The translations under genes were made by a program, and so were the position numbers. A stretch of 64,000 bases of DNA from Muribaculaceae bacterium (lineage in GTDB: Bacteria > Bacteroidota > Bacteroidia > Bacteroidales > Muribaculaceae), in the NCBI GenBank assembly GCA_029051525.1, contig JAIDKG010000099.1:1-64000 (forward strand). Direction: 5' to 3'. The first letter of the stretch is position 1. Each line of letters begins with the position of its first letter. A model generated the notes under the pieces. The model was not told the DNA's origin. It did no database searches and saw nothing but the letters and a program-made list of their open reading frames with translations. Shown piece by piece: positions 9,739-19,439 of the stretch.

Positions 9739-11733
9739 ATGGATCCGCGTTACGATAAATCCCTCTATCTTCCTACCACACGCGAGGAGATGGATCGCCT
9801 CGGCTGGAAGCAGGCCGATGTGATTCTGTTCTCGGGGGATGCCTATGTGGATCATCCTTCGTTTGGTGCGGCCGTGATTGGCCGCGTGCTTCAGGCGCAT
9901 GGCTATAAGGTGGCCATAGTGCCGCAGCCCAATTGGCGCGATGACCTGCGCGATTTCCGCAAACTCGGTGCGCCGCGTCTATTCTTCGGTGTGTCGCCGG
10001 GCGCGATGGATTCGATGGTGAATCATTATACAGCCAATCGGCGCCTGCGCCATGATGATGCCTATACGGCGGGGGGCCGACATGGTGCCCGGCCTGACTA
10101 TCCGTCTATCGTATATTCCCGCATACTGAAGGAGCTGTTTCCGGAGGTGCCGGTGATCGGCGGCGGTATCGAGTGCTCGCTGCGCCGGGTGTCGCATTAT
10201 GATTATTGGTCCGACTCGCTGCGCCCCTCGATTCTCACCGAGGCTCCGATGGATATGCTTATTTATGGCATGGGTGAACGAACCATGGTGCAACTCGCAC
10301 ACCGACTCGAGGCCGGCGAAAAGATTCAGGATATCACCGATGTGGCGCAGACGGCCTTCATCACCGATGCTCTACCCGACCCGGAGACCGATATCATCCT
10401 CCACAGCTTTGAGGAGTGCCGGCGGGATAAGAAATGCCAGGCGCGTAATTTCCGCGATGTGGAGATTGAATCCAACCGAATGCATGGGCGCCGCATGTGG
10501 CAAGCCACTCAGGGGCGCAATATCTGCATCAACCCGATGCTCCCTCAGATGACTCCCGAGGAGATCGATGCCTCTTTCGACCTCCCCTATACCCGTTATC
10601 CCCACCCTCGCTATAAGGGGAAGGTGATACCGGCATATGATATGATCCGCCATTCGGTCAATATGCACCGTGGCTGTTTCGGCGGATGCGCTTTCTGCAC
10701 CATCTCGGCCCATCAGGGGAAATTCATTGCCTCGCGATCGAAGGAATCTATCCTCCGGGAGGTGAAGAAGGTCACAGAGATGGATGACTTCAAGGGGTAT
10801 ATATCCGACCTCGGCGGCCCGTCGGCCAATATGTATGGCATGAAAGGGCGCGACACTTCGCGATGCGAGCGCTGCACTCGCCCCTCTTGCCTGCATCCTC
10901 AGCCATGCCCCAACCTCAATAATGACCATGCCCCGCTGCTCGAGATATATCGCGCGGTCGATGCGATGCCGGAGGTAAAGAAGGCCTTCGTGGGGAGCGG
11001 CGTGCGATATGATCTGGCGATGGCACCTTCGCCCGATCCACGTGTGGAGGCCACCAACCGTGAATACCTCCGCCAATTGATTGCCCGCCATGTGAGCGGC
11101 CGACTGAAAGTGGCGCCGGAACATACGTCGCCCGCTGTGCTCGATGTGATGCGGAAACCATCGTTCCACCTCTTCCACCGGTTCAAGCGTATCTTCGACC
11201 GTGTGAACCGTGAGGAGGGTCTGCGCCAACAACTCATACCCTATTTCATCTCCTCTCATCCCGGCTGCCGTGAGGAGGATATGGCCGAACTGGCTGCCAT
11301 CACCAAGGAACTCGACTTCCATCTTGAGCAGGTGCAGGATTTCACACCTACCCCTATGACGGTGAGCACTGAAATCTATTATACAGGGATACATCCCTAC
11401 ACCGGCCAACCTGTATATACAGCCCGCAACGAACGCGAGAAACTCGCTCAGCGACAGTACTTCTTCTGGTATAAACCGGAAGCACGCCGCGATATCGTGA
11501 CCTCGCTGCGCCGGCTGCACCGCCCCGACCTGCTGAAGGCTCTCTATCCGGGAGGGGTGCCACCCATCGATGAACCGCGCCACAGTTACAACCCCAATTT
11601 CCGCTCCGGCTCGCGCACCGAAGGTAGGCCCGACCGAGCCAAACGCTCGGGCGGCTCCGACCGCGACACTAACCGGAAGGGGCTCGGCTCGCGCAAAAAT
11701 GATAAAAATTCCAACCCGAAATCTAAACCATAA
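9739..11733 (+). CDS. YgiQ family radical SAM protein
   Basis: HRGCFGGCAFCTISAHQGKFIASRSKESI; VQDFTPTPMTVSTEIYYTG; typical length and disordered basic tail. Confidence 0.95.
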   Translation: MDPRYDKSLYLPTTREEMDRLGWKQADVILFSGDAYVDHPSFGAAVIGRVLQAHGYKVAIVPQPNWRDDLRDFRKLGAPRLFFGVSPGAMDSMVNHYTANRRLRHDDAYTAGGRHGARPDYPSIVYSRILKELFPEVPVIGGGIECSLRRVSHYDYWSDSLRPSILTEAPMDMLIYGMGERTMVQLAHRLEAGEKIQDITDVAQTAFITDALPDPETDIILHSFEECRRDKKCQARNFRDVEIESNRMHGRRMWQATQGRNICINPMLPQMTPEEIDASFDLPYTRYPHPRYKGKVIPAYDMIRHSVNMHRGCFGGCAFCTISAHQGKFIASRSKESILREVKKVTEMDDFKGYISDLGGPSANMYGMKGRDTSRCERCTRPSCLHPQPCPNLNNDHAPLLEIYRAVDAMPEVKKAFVGSGVRYDLAMAPSPDPRVEATNREYLRQLIARHVSGRLKVAPEHTSPAVLDVMRKPSFHLFHRFKRIFDRVNREEGLRQQLIPYFISSHPGCREEDMAELAAITKELDFHLEQVQDFTPTPMTVSTEIYYTGIHPYTGQPVYTARNEREKLAQRQYFFWYKPEARRDIVTSLRRLHRPDLLKALYPGGVPPIDEPRHSYNPNFRSGSRTEGRPDRAKRSGGSDRDTNRKGLGSRKNDKNSNPKSKP

Positions 11734-11762
11734 AAACTCTAACAATTAATTTCCCGACATTC

Positions 11763-13910
11763 ATGAACAAATTCCTGATTCCAATGGGCATTGCGTTCCT
11801 GCCGGCGCTTCTCGCCGGATGCCAGTCGAAGGAGGGTCACGATGACGACGCTCTGATCGAAAAACCGGAAGTGAAAATCGAGAACGGCATGCTCACCCCG
11901 GAGGTGCTTGAGGCATTCGGCCGTATCGGCGAAATCACACCCTCGCCCGACGGCAAAATCATTGCCTTCACTCTCACTTATGAGAGCATAGAGCAGAATA
12001 AGGGCAATGCCGAAATCTACACTATGAATCCCGACGGTTCCGACATGAAGCGCCTCACCCACACAAAATCGTCGGAGGGCAATCTGGCCTGGATCGACAA
12101 TGGGGAGCGCCTCGCATATATCGCTACCGATAAGGAGACCGAGAAACCGCAGGTATTCACCATGAAGCCCGACGGCTCCGGTCAGCAGCGCGTCACTTCG
12201 ATGGAGAATGGCGTGGAGTGCTTCAAGTTCTCTCCCGATGGCAAGAAAATCGTGGTGGCCTCAACTATCAAGCCCTACAATGCCAATGAGGAGCTTTTCA
12301 AGGATCTGCCGAAGACCACAGGCCGTGTGGTAGATGACCTGATGTATAAGCATTGGGATGAGTGGGTGGCTGAAATCCCCCACCCCTTCATCGGCGATTT
12401 CGATGGTCAGACGGCCTCCAATCTCACCGACATCATGGCCGATGAACCTTTCGAGTGCCCGATGCGCCCGTTCGGCGGTGCGGAGTCGTTTGCATTCTCG
12501 CCCGATAGCAAGCAGCTTATCTATGTGAGCCGCAAATTCGCCGGTATGGAGTATGCCTTCTCGACCGATTCAAATCTCTATCTCTATGATATTGCCGAGG
12601 GTAAGACTGTGCGCAACCTCACTGAGGGTATGCCGGGCTATGACACCGACCCCGTCTTCTCCCCCGATGGCAAGCAGCTCGCTTTCCTCTCGATGGCCAC
12701 AGCCAAATATGAGTCGGACAAGAAGCGCCTGATGGTAATGGATATGTCGACTTTCGAGATGCGCGACCTTACCGCCGACTGGAAGTATTGGCCTGAGGAG
12801 ATTGCCTGGGAGGCCGATGGCAAGAGCATCCTCTTTGCCGGTTATTGCGAGGGAACGGAGCCTGTGTTCCGCATCTCGGTGGCTGATGCCGCTGTCACTC
12901 CCCTCACGGAGGGTATGTGGGATTATCACCGTGTGATCCCCTTCGGCGACCGTGTGCTGGCTCTTCGCCACAATATGCTTCAGCCCGACGAACTGGTTTC
13001 TATCCCCGCCTCCGGCGGCGAAGTGAGCCAGATTACTGAAATCAACAAGGATATCCTCTCGCAGCTCGCCGAGGTTAAGGTGGAGAAGCGCGTGGTGCCC
13101 ACCACCGATGGCAAGGAGATGACCGCATGGGTAATCCTCCCGGCCAATTTCGATTCTACCAAGCAGTATCCGGCCATCGTGTATTGCCAGGGTGGCCCGC
13201 AGCAGGCTGTAAGCCAGTTCTGGAGCTATCGCTGGAATTTCCGCATCATGGCGGCCAACGGTTATGTGGTGATTGCCCCGAACCGTCGCGGCGTACCCGG
13301 ATTCGGCGAGGAATGGAACCGTCAGATTTCAGGCGACTACAGTGGCCAGAATATGAAGGATTATCTCTCGGCTGCCGATTATATCGCTGCCGAACCCTAT
13401 GTTGACGCAAAGCGTATCGGTGCCATCGGCGCAAGCTATGGCGGTTTCTCGGTGTATTGGCTGGCCGGTCATCATGAGGGTCGCTTTGCCGCACTCGTGG
13501 CACATGCAGGCATCTTCAATGTGGAGGCTCAGTATCTTGAGACTGAGGAGATGTGGTTTGCCGATTTCGACCTCGGCGGCCCCTACTGGGATAAGGAGAA
13601 TGCCATCGCGCAGCGCACTTATGCCACTTCACCCCATAAGTTTGTCGACAAATGGACTGCCCCGATTCTCGTGACAGTCGGCGAACTCGACTACCGCATC
13701 CTTGCCTCGCAGGGCATGATGGCCTTCAATGCAGCCAAGATGCGTGGTCTGGAAGCCGAGATGCTCGTATTCCCGGATGAGAACCACTGGGTGCTCAAAC
13801 CCCAGAACGCTATCCTCTGGCAGCGCGTATTCTTCCGCTTCCTCGACAAATACCTCAAGGCTGCCCCCGCAGCCACTGAGGCTCCCGCAGCCGACTCAAC
13901 AGCAAAATAA
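11763..13910 (+). CDS. S9 family serine peptidase (acylaminoacyl/dipeptidyl peptidase type), lipoprotein
   Basis: Lipobox LLAGC; TolB-like propeller repeats; GASYGGFSVYW nucleophile elbow; DENHW. Confidence 0.93.
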   Translation: MNKFLIPMGIAFLPALLAGCQSKEGHDDDALIEKPEVKIENGMLTPEVLEAFGRIGEITPSPDGKIIAFTLTYESIEQNKGNAEIYTMNPDGSDMKRLTHTKSSEGNLAWIDNGERLAYIATDKETEKPQVFTMKPDGSGQQRVTSMENGVECFKFSPDGKKIVVASTIKPYNANEELFKDLPKTTGRVVDDLMYKHWDEWVAEIPHPFIGDFDGQTASNLTDIMADEPFECPMRPFGGAESFAFSPDSKQLIYVSRKFAGMEYAFSTDSNLYLYDIAEGKTVRNLTEGMPGYDTDPVFSPDGKQLAFLSMATAKYESDKKRLMVMDMSTFEMRDLTADWKYWPEEIAWEADGKSILFAGYCEGTEPVFRISVADAAVTPLTEGMWDYHRVIPFGDRVLALRHNMLQPDELVSIPASGGEVSQITEINKDILSQLAEVKVEKRVVPTTDGKEMTAWVILPANFDSTKQYPAIVYCQGGPQQAVSQFWSYRWNFRIMAANGYVVIAPNRRGVPGFGEEWNRQISGDYSGQNMKDYLSAADYIAAEPYVDAKRIGAIGASYGGFSVYWLAGHHEGRFAALVAHAGIFNVEAQYLETEEMWFADFDLGGPYWDKENAIAQRTYATSPHKFVDKWTAPILVTVGELDYRILASQGMMAFNAAKMRGLEAEMLVFPDENHWVLKPQNAILWQRVFFRFLDKYLKAAPAATEAPAADSTAK

Positions 13911-13932
13911 CACCTACCCCTACCCAAAATCC

Positions 13933-13968
13933 GAGGGAGGATGGCGACTTGATGCGCCATCCTCCCTC
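13933..13968 (+). terminator. perfect 14-bp hairpin after the S9 peptidase
   Basis: GAGGGAGGATGGCG-acttgatg-CGCCATCCTCCCTC. Confidence 0.65.
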
Positions 13969-14064
13969 TGCTATACACACTCCACAATCAGATACAATAT
14001 CAACACCTTTAATATATTACTATAGGTTAACAAATGCAGTCAATTCCAATTTAAGTCCATCAAA

Positions 14065-14097
14065 ATTTTGAAAATATTGATGTTTACAGTATTTTTG
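14065..14097 (+). promoter_or_regulatory. Bacteroidetes-type promoter of the C10-like cassette
   Basis: ATTTTG-N20-TATTTTTG (-7 at 14090-14097). Confidence 0.5.
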
Positions 14098-14163
14098 CAA
14101 ATAACATCGATACACTCAATTTATTTGTGTTTTAAAACAATTTTAAACCTAAATAAAACTAAC

Positions 14164-15417
14164 ATGAAAACGACCCTAAAATCCATTCTCTTTGCGATGC
14201 TTTGGGTCTTCATGGCTGGATGCTCAGAAGAGATTCCGGTTCCCGGTATCGAAGATGCCGCACAAGATGTGACATCTCATCGCATCGGGATAGAAGACGC
14301 TCTCGCCAACGCTGAAGCTATCATGGCGGACTTTGATCCAGCCACTCGTTCTGCCAACCGCAAAGTTGCAACCATCAGCTCTGTTGTGACTCAGTCTAAA
14401 ACGCGTAGCGGGGCTTCAGACACGCTCCTGTACGTGGTCAACTATGCTGATAACAGCGGCTATGCGCTATTAGGCGCAGATAAACGTGTAAGACCTGTCT
14501 ACGCATTCTCCCCGACTGGCCAACTTAACTTAAATGACACTGTGTCCGACCAAATGCTCGGCCTCATGATCAATTCGGCCATCAAAGATGCTAACAAGAG
14601 AATAGCACCCCCTCCTATTTCAGGAGACATCATCGGGATAAAGCCCGCATATTATATGGAATACCGCAATAAGCGGACTGCGGATGCTGGCATCCCTGAT
14701 GTACTAAAAGATCTTATTATTGGAGACCAGGATAATCTTCAAAAGAAAACCATCAACTGCACACCTATTGCATTGTCCTTATGTAAGATTCTATCGACTG
14801 TTTACACAGATTATTGCATTAACTATTATTATGGAGACTATCAAATAATTCTTAAGAAATCTTTGGAGGAATGTTTTGATAACATTGTGTCTCTCACACA
14901 CGATTTTGACAGCACACTACACGACTATAACTACGATTTTGATTATAGACTCCTATATGGTTTAGGAATATATATCATGAGCCGCAAAACCTTTCACTAT
15001 GAATATACTGGATGTGGCTGTGATTCTTATTGGGGGATGAGATGTAGGTTCCATACAAAACAAATGTTCAATCTTCTATCTCCGGGATGGGATGGGTTAT
15101 ATGACTCTCACCGTTCACAGGGATTTATGGTTACTGCGAAAGATGAGGTCGGCAATTCAACCCCATTCTTCGTAGTTGATGCGCTCCGCTATCATGACGC
15201 GTATAAATACAGCAAGTTGAACTACACCCTTATTGAAGGCCCAACACCTGAAATATGGATGCACTGCCTTTGGTCAGAACAGGGCAACGCCAACGGATAC
15301 TTTCTTTTTACAGAAAATACCGAACAACTGGAATGTGGGAACAGCAATGGCATATCAGACCTTTATTCTCTCAATATATTTGGAGGATTCGAGCAAGCCC
15401 ATACATCTGGTATTTAA
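14164..15417 (+). CDS. Spi/C10 (streptopain-like) family lipoprotein, probably catalytically degenerate
   Basis: Lipobox FMAGC; Spi-like propeptide LLYVVNYADNSGYALLGADKRVRPVYAFSPTG; Cys region NCTPIALSLCKIL; C-terminal WMHCLWSEQGNANGYFLF aligns by eye with the C10 HxNWGWGGxxNGYF block; the GHAWVIDG His position reads STPFFVVDA. Confidence 0.65.
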   Translation: MKTTLKSILFAMLWVFMAGCSEEIPVPGIEDAAQDVTSHRIGIEDALANAEAIMADFDPATRSANRKVATISSVVTQSKTRSGASDTLLYVVNYADNSGYALLGADKRVRPVYAFSPTGQLNLNDTVSDQMLGLMINSAIKDANKRIAPPPISGDIIGIKPAYYMEYRNKRTADAGIPDVLKDLIIGDQDNLQKKTINCTPIALSLCKILSTVYTDYCINYYYGDYQIILKKSLEECFDNIVSLTHDFDSTLHDYNYDFDYRLLYGLGIYIMSRKTFHYEYTGCGCDSYWGMRCRFHTKQMFNLLSPGWDGLYDSHRSQGFMVTAKDEVGNSTPFFVVDALRYHDAYKYSKLNYTLIEGPTPEIWMHCLWSEQGNANGYFLFTENTEQLECGNSNGISDLYSLNIFGGFEQAHTSGI

Positions 15418-15427
15418 ATTTTTGAAT

Positions 15428-16921
15428 ATGAAAACGAAAATATCAACAATAATAAGTATCTTTGCGATGCTTATGGCCAACGCTATTTTCTCGACTGCTC
15501 ATGCAGCAAATGAGAAAGTTGCTGTCAAAGACTTGATTGTCTGTGTCGCCGGTGATTTCAACAACTGGCAACTTCCGACAAAGGATAGTGACAACGGAGC
15601 TTACCTACTGGCTTTAGAGACCACTCAGTATGGTCATAATTATTTCATCGGGAAAGTCTCATTACCTCAAGGTGACTCAGAATTCTCGGTGTTCGGCCTG
15701 CATCCTAACACATATGAGCTGATCCGAAAATCGGATACTACATTCCCAAATTTCGAGTTGATGAATGCATCGGGTCATAATGATTATCCGCTGGAATGGA
15801 AAAATTATGACCGAAGGTACGACATATTCCAAAAAGACTTCATCGATATCTGGATATCCAGAGATCTAAGTTTTAATATCAACAATTCCAAAGATACAAC
15901 ACCATTTAGAATACTCAATTGGGGTGGCGGTGAATTGGAATTAAAATTTGGAGCTGAAGCAGCCATTGACTTCATCAGTTTTAAATCTGATAATGCTCCC
16001 GTCTATGCACCTATAGTTGAAAACAATGTACTATATGCTATAGTGGAATGTGACAATGCACCGGCGCAGATAATCGAACTCCCATTTTATCGGACAGATA
16101 AATATATGACTGCCGTAAGTCTTTCCGGAACAACAAAGAGCACCATCATTTTTTCAACAGAGAAATCCCTGACCCCCGCACCGGAAAACACGTGGGGATG
16201 TTCGACTCGGAATAATGTCGAATATACCATGAGCAAGGTGCATTCACCAAAAAATGTCTACATGGATCTTGTCAGAGGTGGCCAGCCCTATGAAGTGACA
16301 TTAAACGATGTTGGTATCATAGCATACTATACTGATTGGGTCTCTAAGCAAGTCCAGATATACGCCTATTATGATACCCGCCGCACCGGCCCGGTAACCG
16401 CACGGATAAATATTGACGGAAAGGAAGAGTATAGCAAACCTTTGGAAGTAGACCCGGCGACAGGCTTTTATCCTCCTATAAGCGCAGAGGGTAAAAATGT
16501 CTCGATTCTCTTTCAATATGATATCTACGATAATGATGGGAAATTACGTTCTGTAGCATCATATGGCTATACCGATGACCCTTATCGTCAACTGCCGACA
16601 GATGAACGGTACCCGGATTATTCCTATGACAAGTTTAAAACATACGGCTCTGAGCCATTCTCCGCGTCATTCAAGGAGTGCGGCACTATGACAATGGAAC
16701 TTTCTCCGGTATATGGAATATGTTATTGCCATTATGATGGAGAGCTTGACCAATCGGCTGCCGAGATAGACAACATCCTTCCTGAACTTTCGGAGGAATC
16801 ACCGAGTGACAGCAATGTCACCGAGTATTTTGATCTGATGGGACGCAGACTCCCCGGGCCTCAAAAGGGAATATATCTCGAAAAGAGAGACAATAAAGTC
16901 AGAAAGGTCATGAATTATTGA
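15428..16921 (+). CDS. secreted protein with GDFNNW (E-set/CBM-like) motif and a C-terminal LMGRRxxxPxKGIYL tail
   Basis: Signal peptide MKTKISTIISIFAMLMANAIFSTAHA; VCVAGDFNNWQLPT; EYFDLMGRRLPGPQKGIYLEKRDNKVRKVMNY. ORF-track start 15233 overlaps the upstream gene; the ATG at 15428 is preferred. Confidence 0.65.
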   Translation: MKTKISTIISIFAMLMANAIFSTAHAANEKVAVKDLIVCVAGDFNNWQLPTKDSDNGAYLLALETTQYGHNYFIGKVSLPQGDSEFSVFGLHPNTYELIRKSDTTFPNFELMNASGHNDYPLEWKNYDRRYDIFQKDFIDIWISRDLSFNINNSKDTTPFRILNWGGGELELKFGAEAAIDFISFKSDNAPVYAPIVENNVLYAIVECDNAPAQIIELPFYRTDKYMTAVSLSGTTKSTIIFSTEKSLTPAPENTWGCSTRNNVEYTMSKVHSPKNVYMDLVRGGQPYEVTLNDVGIIAYYTDWVSKQVQIYAYYDTRRTGPVTARINIDGKEEYSKPLEVDPATGFYPPISAEGKNVSILFQYDIYDNDGKLRSVASYGYTDDPYRQLPTDERYPDYSYDKFKTYGSEPFSASFKECGTMTMELSPVYGICYCHYDGELDQSAAEIDNILPELSEESPSDSNVTEYFDLMGRRLPGPQKGIYLEKRDNKVRKVMNY

Positions 16922-16924
16922 CTT

Positions 16925-16974
16925 CTAAAGAAAATCGGTTGCATCAGAGAATTGATGCAACCGATTTTCTTTAG
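16925..16974. terminator. 22-bp perfect hairpin, likely bidirectional terminator between convergent genes
   Basis: CTAAAGAAAATCGGTTGCATCA-gagaat-TGATGCAACCGATTTTCTTTAG. Confidence 0.8.
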
Positions 16975-16996
16975 TAATGGCCGATAAAAGTCGGCC

Positions 16997-19183
16997 TTAC
17001 CCTTTGCGGAGGGCGAGGCCGATTCGGCGACGTGCCGAGTCGATGTCGATGACTTCTACGAGGATCTGCTGATTGAGGTGCAATACGTCGGAGACGGCGG
17101 CTACCCTGCGGTCGGAGAGGCGGGAGATGTGGAGCAAGCCGTTCTCTTTTATGCCAAGGTCGATGAAGGCACCGAAGGCGGTGATGTTGGCCACTTTGCC
17201 GGGGAGGGTCATGCCGGTGTGCAATTGCTCGAAGCTATCTACGCCGGGTATGAATGCATCGGTATTGCCGTCGGTGCGCGGGTCGCGACCGGGTTTGCGG
17301 AGTTCGGCCACAATATCGCGCATTGTCTCAAGTCCGCCCACCCCTTCAGCCGCAAGTCGGTCAAGGTCTATTTTGGAGAGAAGTTCGGAGTTGGCCGGAA
17401 GTTCGGCCACTTCTGCACCGATTGAACGGGCCATTTTCTTGACCAAAGCATAACTCTCGGGGTGGATTCCGGTATTGTCGAGCGGTTCTTTTCCATCAGC
17501 CACGCGCAGGAATCCGGCCGACTGCTCGAATGCTTTTTCTCCGAGGCGGGGCACTTTCTTCAATTCCGCTCTCGACCGGAAAGGACCATTGGCAGTGCGA
17601 TAGGCCACTATGTTGGCGGCAAGTGCCGGGCCGATGCCGGATACGTATTGCAGCAGACTTGTCGAGGCAGTGTTGACATCCACACCAACGGCATTGACGC
17701 AACTCATCACCGTATAATCCAACGCACCCTTAAGCCGCGTCTGGTCGACATCATGCTGGTATTGCCCCACGCCGATCGATTTAGGGTCGATCTTTACAAG
17801 TTCGGCCAATGGGTCAATCAACCGCCTCCCTATCGAGACGGCTCCGCGCACGGTGACATCATGGTCGGGAAATTCCGCGCGGGCCACATCGGAAGCGGAA
17901 TAGACCGATGCGCCATCCTCGCTGACCACATATATCGACTCCTGCGGCAAAAGAGCAGACTGTTTCAGAAAACGTTCAGTCTCGCGCGAGGCTGTGCCAT
18001 TGCCGAGCGACACGACATCCAGCCTATGCTTACGTATCATACGGGAGAGAATATCGGTGGCCCCGGCCACATCATTGCGCGGGGCGGCGGGATATATCAC
18101 CGCCGTGTCGAGAAGTGCCCCCTGCTCGTCGAGAGCCACCACCTTGCACCCGGTGCGATAACCGGGGTCAATGGCAAGCACCCGTTTTCCGCGCAATGGC
18201 GGCGCAAGAAGGAGCTGTCGCAGATTGTCGGCAAAAATATCTATCGCCACGCGGTCGGCCTCCTCTTTGAGCGATGCGGAAATCTCGGTTTCCACGGCCG
18301 GACGTATCAGACGCTTTGAGGCATCGGCCACTGCATCGGCTATCAACTCTACACTGTCACCCCCGGCCTGACGGGGGATGTAGTTGTCGATCAGTGAGTC
18401 TTCAAGTGAGCCGCGACTCTCATCGAGCTGATATTTCACTTTTAGCAGTCCCTCCTTCTCGGCTCGGCGCATGGCGAGATACTGGTGAGAGGCCATGCGG
18501 CGCACTGACTGCGAAAATCCTGCATATTGCGCAAACGGAGAGCCTGCAAGTTCTGAATCCTTATCTTTAGCCACAGTGGCCGAAAGACTTCCGCCGCGCC
18601 GGTAGGCATTGCGTGTCATATTGCGCAAGCGGGTTGATTCGGAGGCCCATTCGGCTATGATGTCGGAGGCGCCTCGCAACGCCTCAACGGTGTCGGCCAC
18701 CCCATTCTTCCCCACAAAACCCGCCGCGGCACGCTCACAATCATTTCCACGGCCACTCATTATGATTCGGGCCAGCGGCTCAAGACCTTTTTCACGGGCC
18801 ATGGTGGCGCGGGTGCGCTTCTTCGGCTTGAACGGGGCATAGATATCCTCAAGTTCTGTCATGGCGGATGCCTGATTCAGCCTATTCGATATTTCAGGCG
18901 TCAGGTTGCCGCTCTCCCGGATGGCATTACTGATAAACTCGCGCCGCGCATATAGCTCACGGACAGTCTTCAACATTGATTCAACCGATCTTACACCCAC
19001 CTCATCCATCGAGCCGGTGCGCTCTTTGCGGTAGCGGCTGATGAAGGGTACCGTGGCACCCTCATCAAGCAGGTCGATTACTGCCGACACCCCCTTCAGG
19101 GGCAATTCCAGGCGCGAGGCCACATCTCTCTTTATATCTTCCGCCATAGTCGAGGCGGCTACTGAATTATCTGTATTCTGCAT
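16997..19183 (-). CDS. tex: Tex family transcription accessory protein (S1 RNA-binding)
   Basis: FISRYRKERTGSMDEV, LAIDPGYRTGCKVV, ASTSLLQYVSGIGPALAANIVAYR, C-terminal S1 domain. Confidence 0.96.
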   Translation of the reverse strand: MQNTDNSVAASTMAEDIKRDVASRLELPLKGVSAVIDLLDEGATVPFISRYRKERTGSMDEVGVRSVESMLKTVRELYARREFISNAIRESGNLTPEISNRLNQASAMTELEDIYAPFKPKKRTRATMAREKGLEPLARIIMSGRGNDCERAAAGFVGKNGVADTVEALRGASDIIAEWASESTRLRNMTRNAYRRGGSLSATVAKDKDSELAGSPFAQYAGFSQSVRRMASHQYLAMRRAEKEGLLKVKYQLDESRGSLEDSLIDNYIPRQAGGDSVELIADAVADASKRLIRPAVETEISASLKEEADRVAIDIFADNLRQLLLAPPLRGKRVLAIDPGYRTGCKVVALDEQGALLDTAVIYPAAPRNDVAGATDILSRMIRKHRLDVVSLGNGTASRETERFLKQSALLPQESIYVVSEDGASVYSASDVARAEFPDHDVTVRGAVSIGRRLIDPLAELVKIDPKSIGVGQYQHDVDQTRLKGALDYTVMSCVNAVGVDVNTASTSLLQYVSGIGPALAANIVAYRTANGPFRSRAELKKVPRLGEKAFEQSAGFLRVADGKEPLDNTGIHPESYALVKKMARSIGAEVAELPANSELLSKIDLDRLAAEGVGGLETMRDIVAELRKPGRDPRTDGNTDAFIPGVDSFEQLHTGMTLPGKVANITAFGAFIDLGIKENGLLHISRLSDRRVAAVSDVLHLNQQILVEVIDIDSARRRIGLALRKG

Positions 19184-19202
19184 ATCCTTATTATTCTTGT
19201 TA

Positions 19203-19210
19203 CAAAGTTA
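19203..19210 (-). promoter_or_regulatory. -7 element for tex
   Basis: CAAAGTTA on plus = TAACTTTG on minus, just upstream of the tex start. Confidence 0.45.
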
Positions 19211-19439
19211 ACCCTCTTTACATTCATATTATCATAAACCAGATTAAGACTACAACAATCTCTCTACGTTCCGCCTCAGTTATAATCGATGACTGTGCAA
19301 ATTTGAATCACAAGAGGAATCATACGTGCAATCAGAAATCCATAAACATGTGAAACATAGTTAATTTTTCAAAATTTAACGGAGATTATCGACATATTTA
19401 TTAACTTTGCCGCAAATCACGATTCCACATGTAACTGTC

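Noticed and set aside
8159-11745. Long antisense ORFs, e.g. 8159..9271 (-, 370 aa) and 10372..11745 (-, 457 aa)
   Set aside because: Lie fully opposite uvrB and the YgiQ gene with strong family motifs; the antisense products show no recognisable motifs and are expected from the codon bias here.
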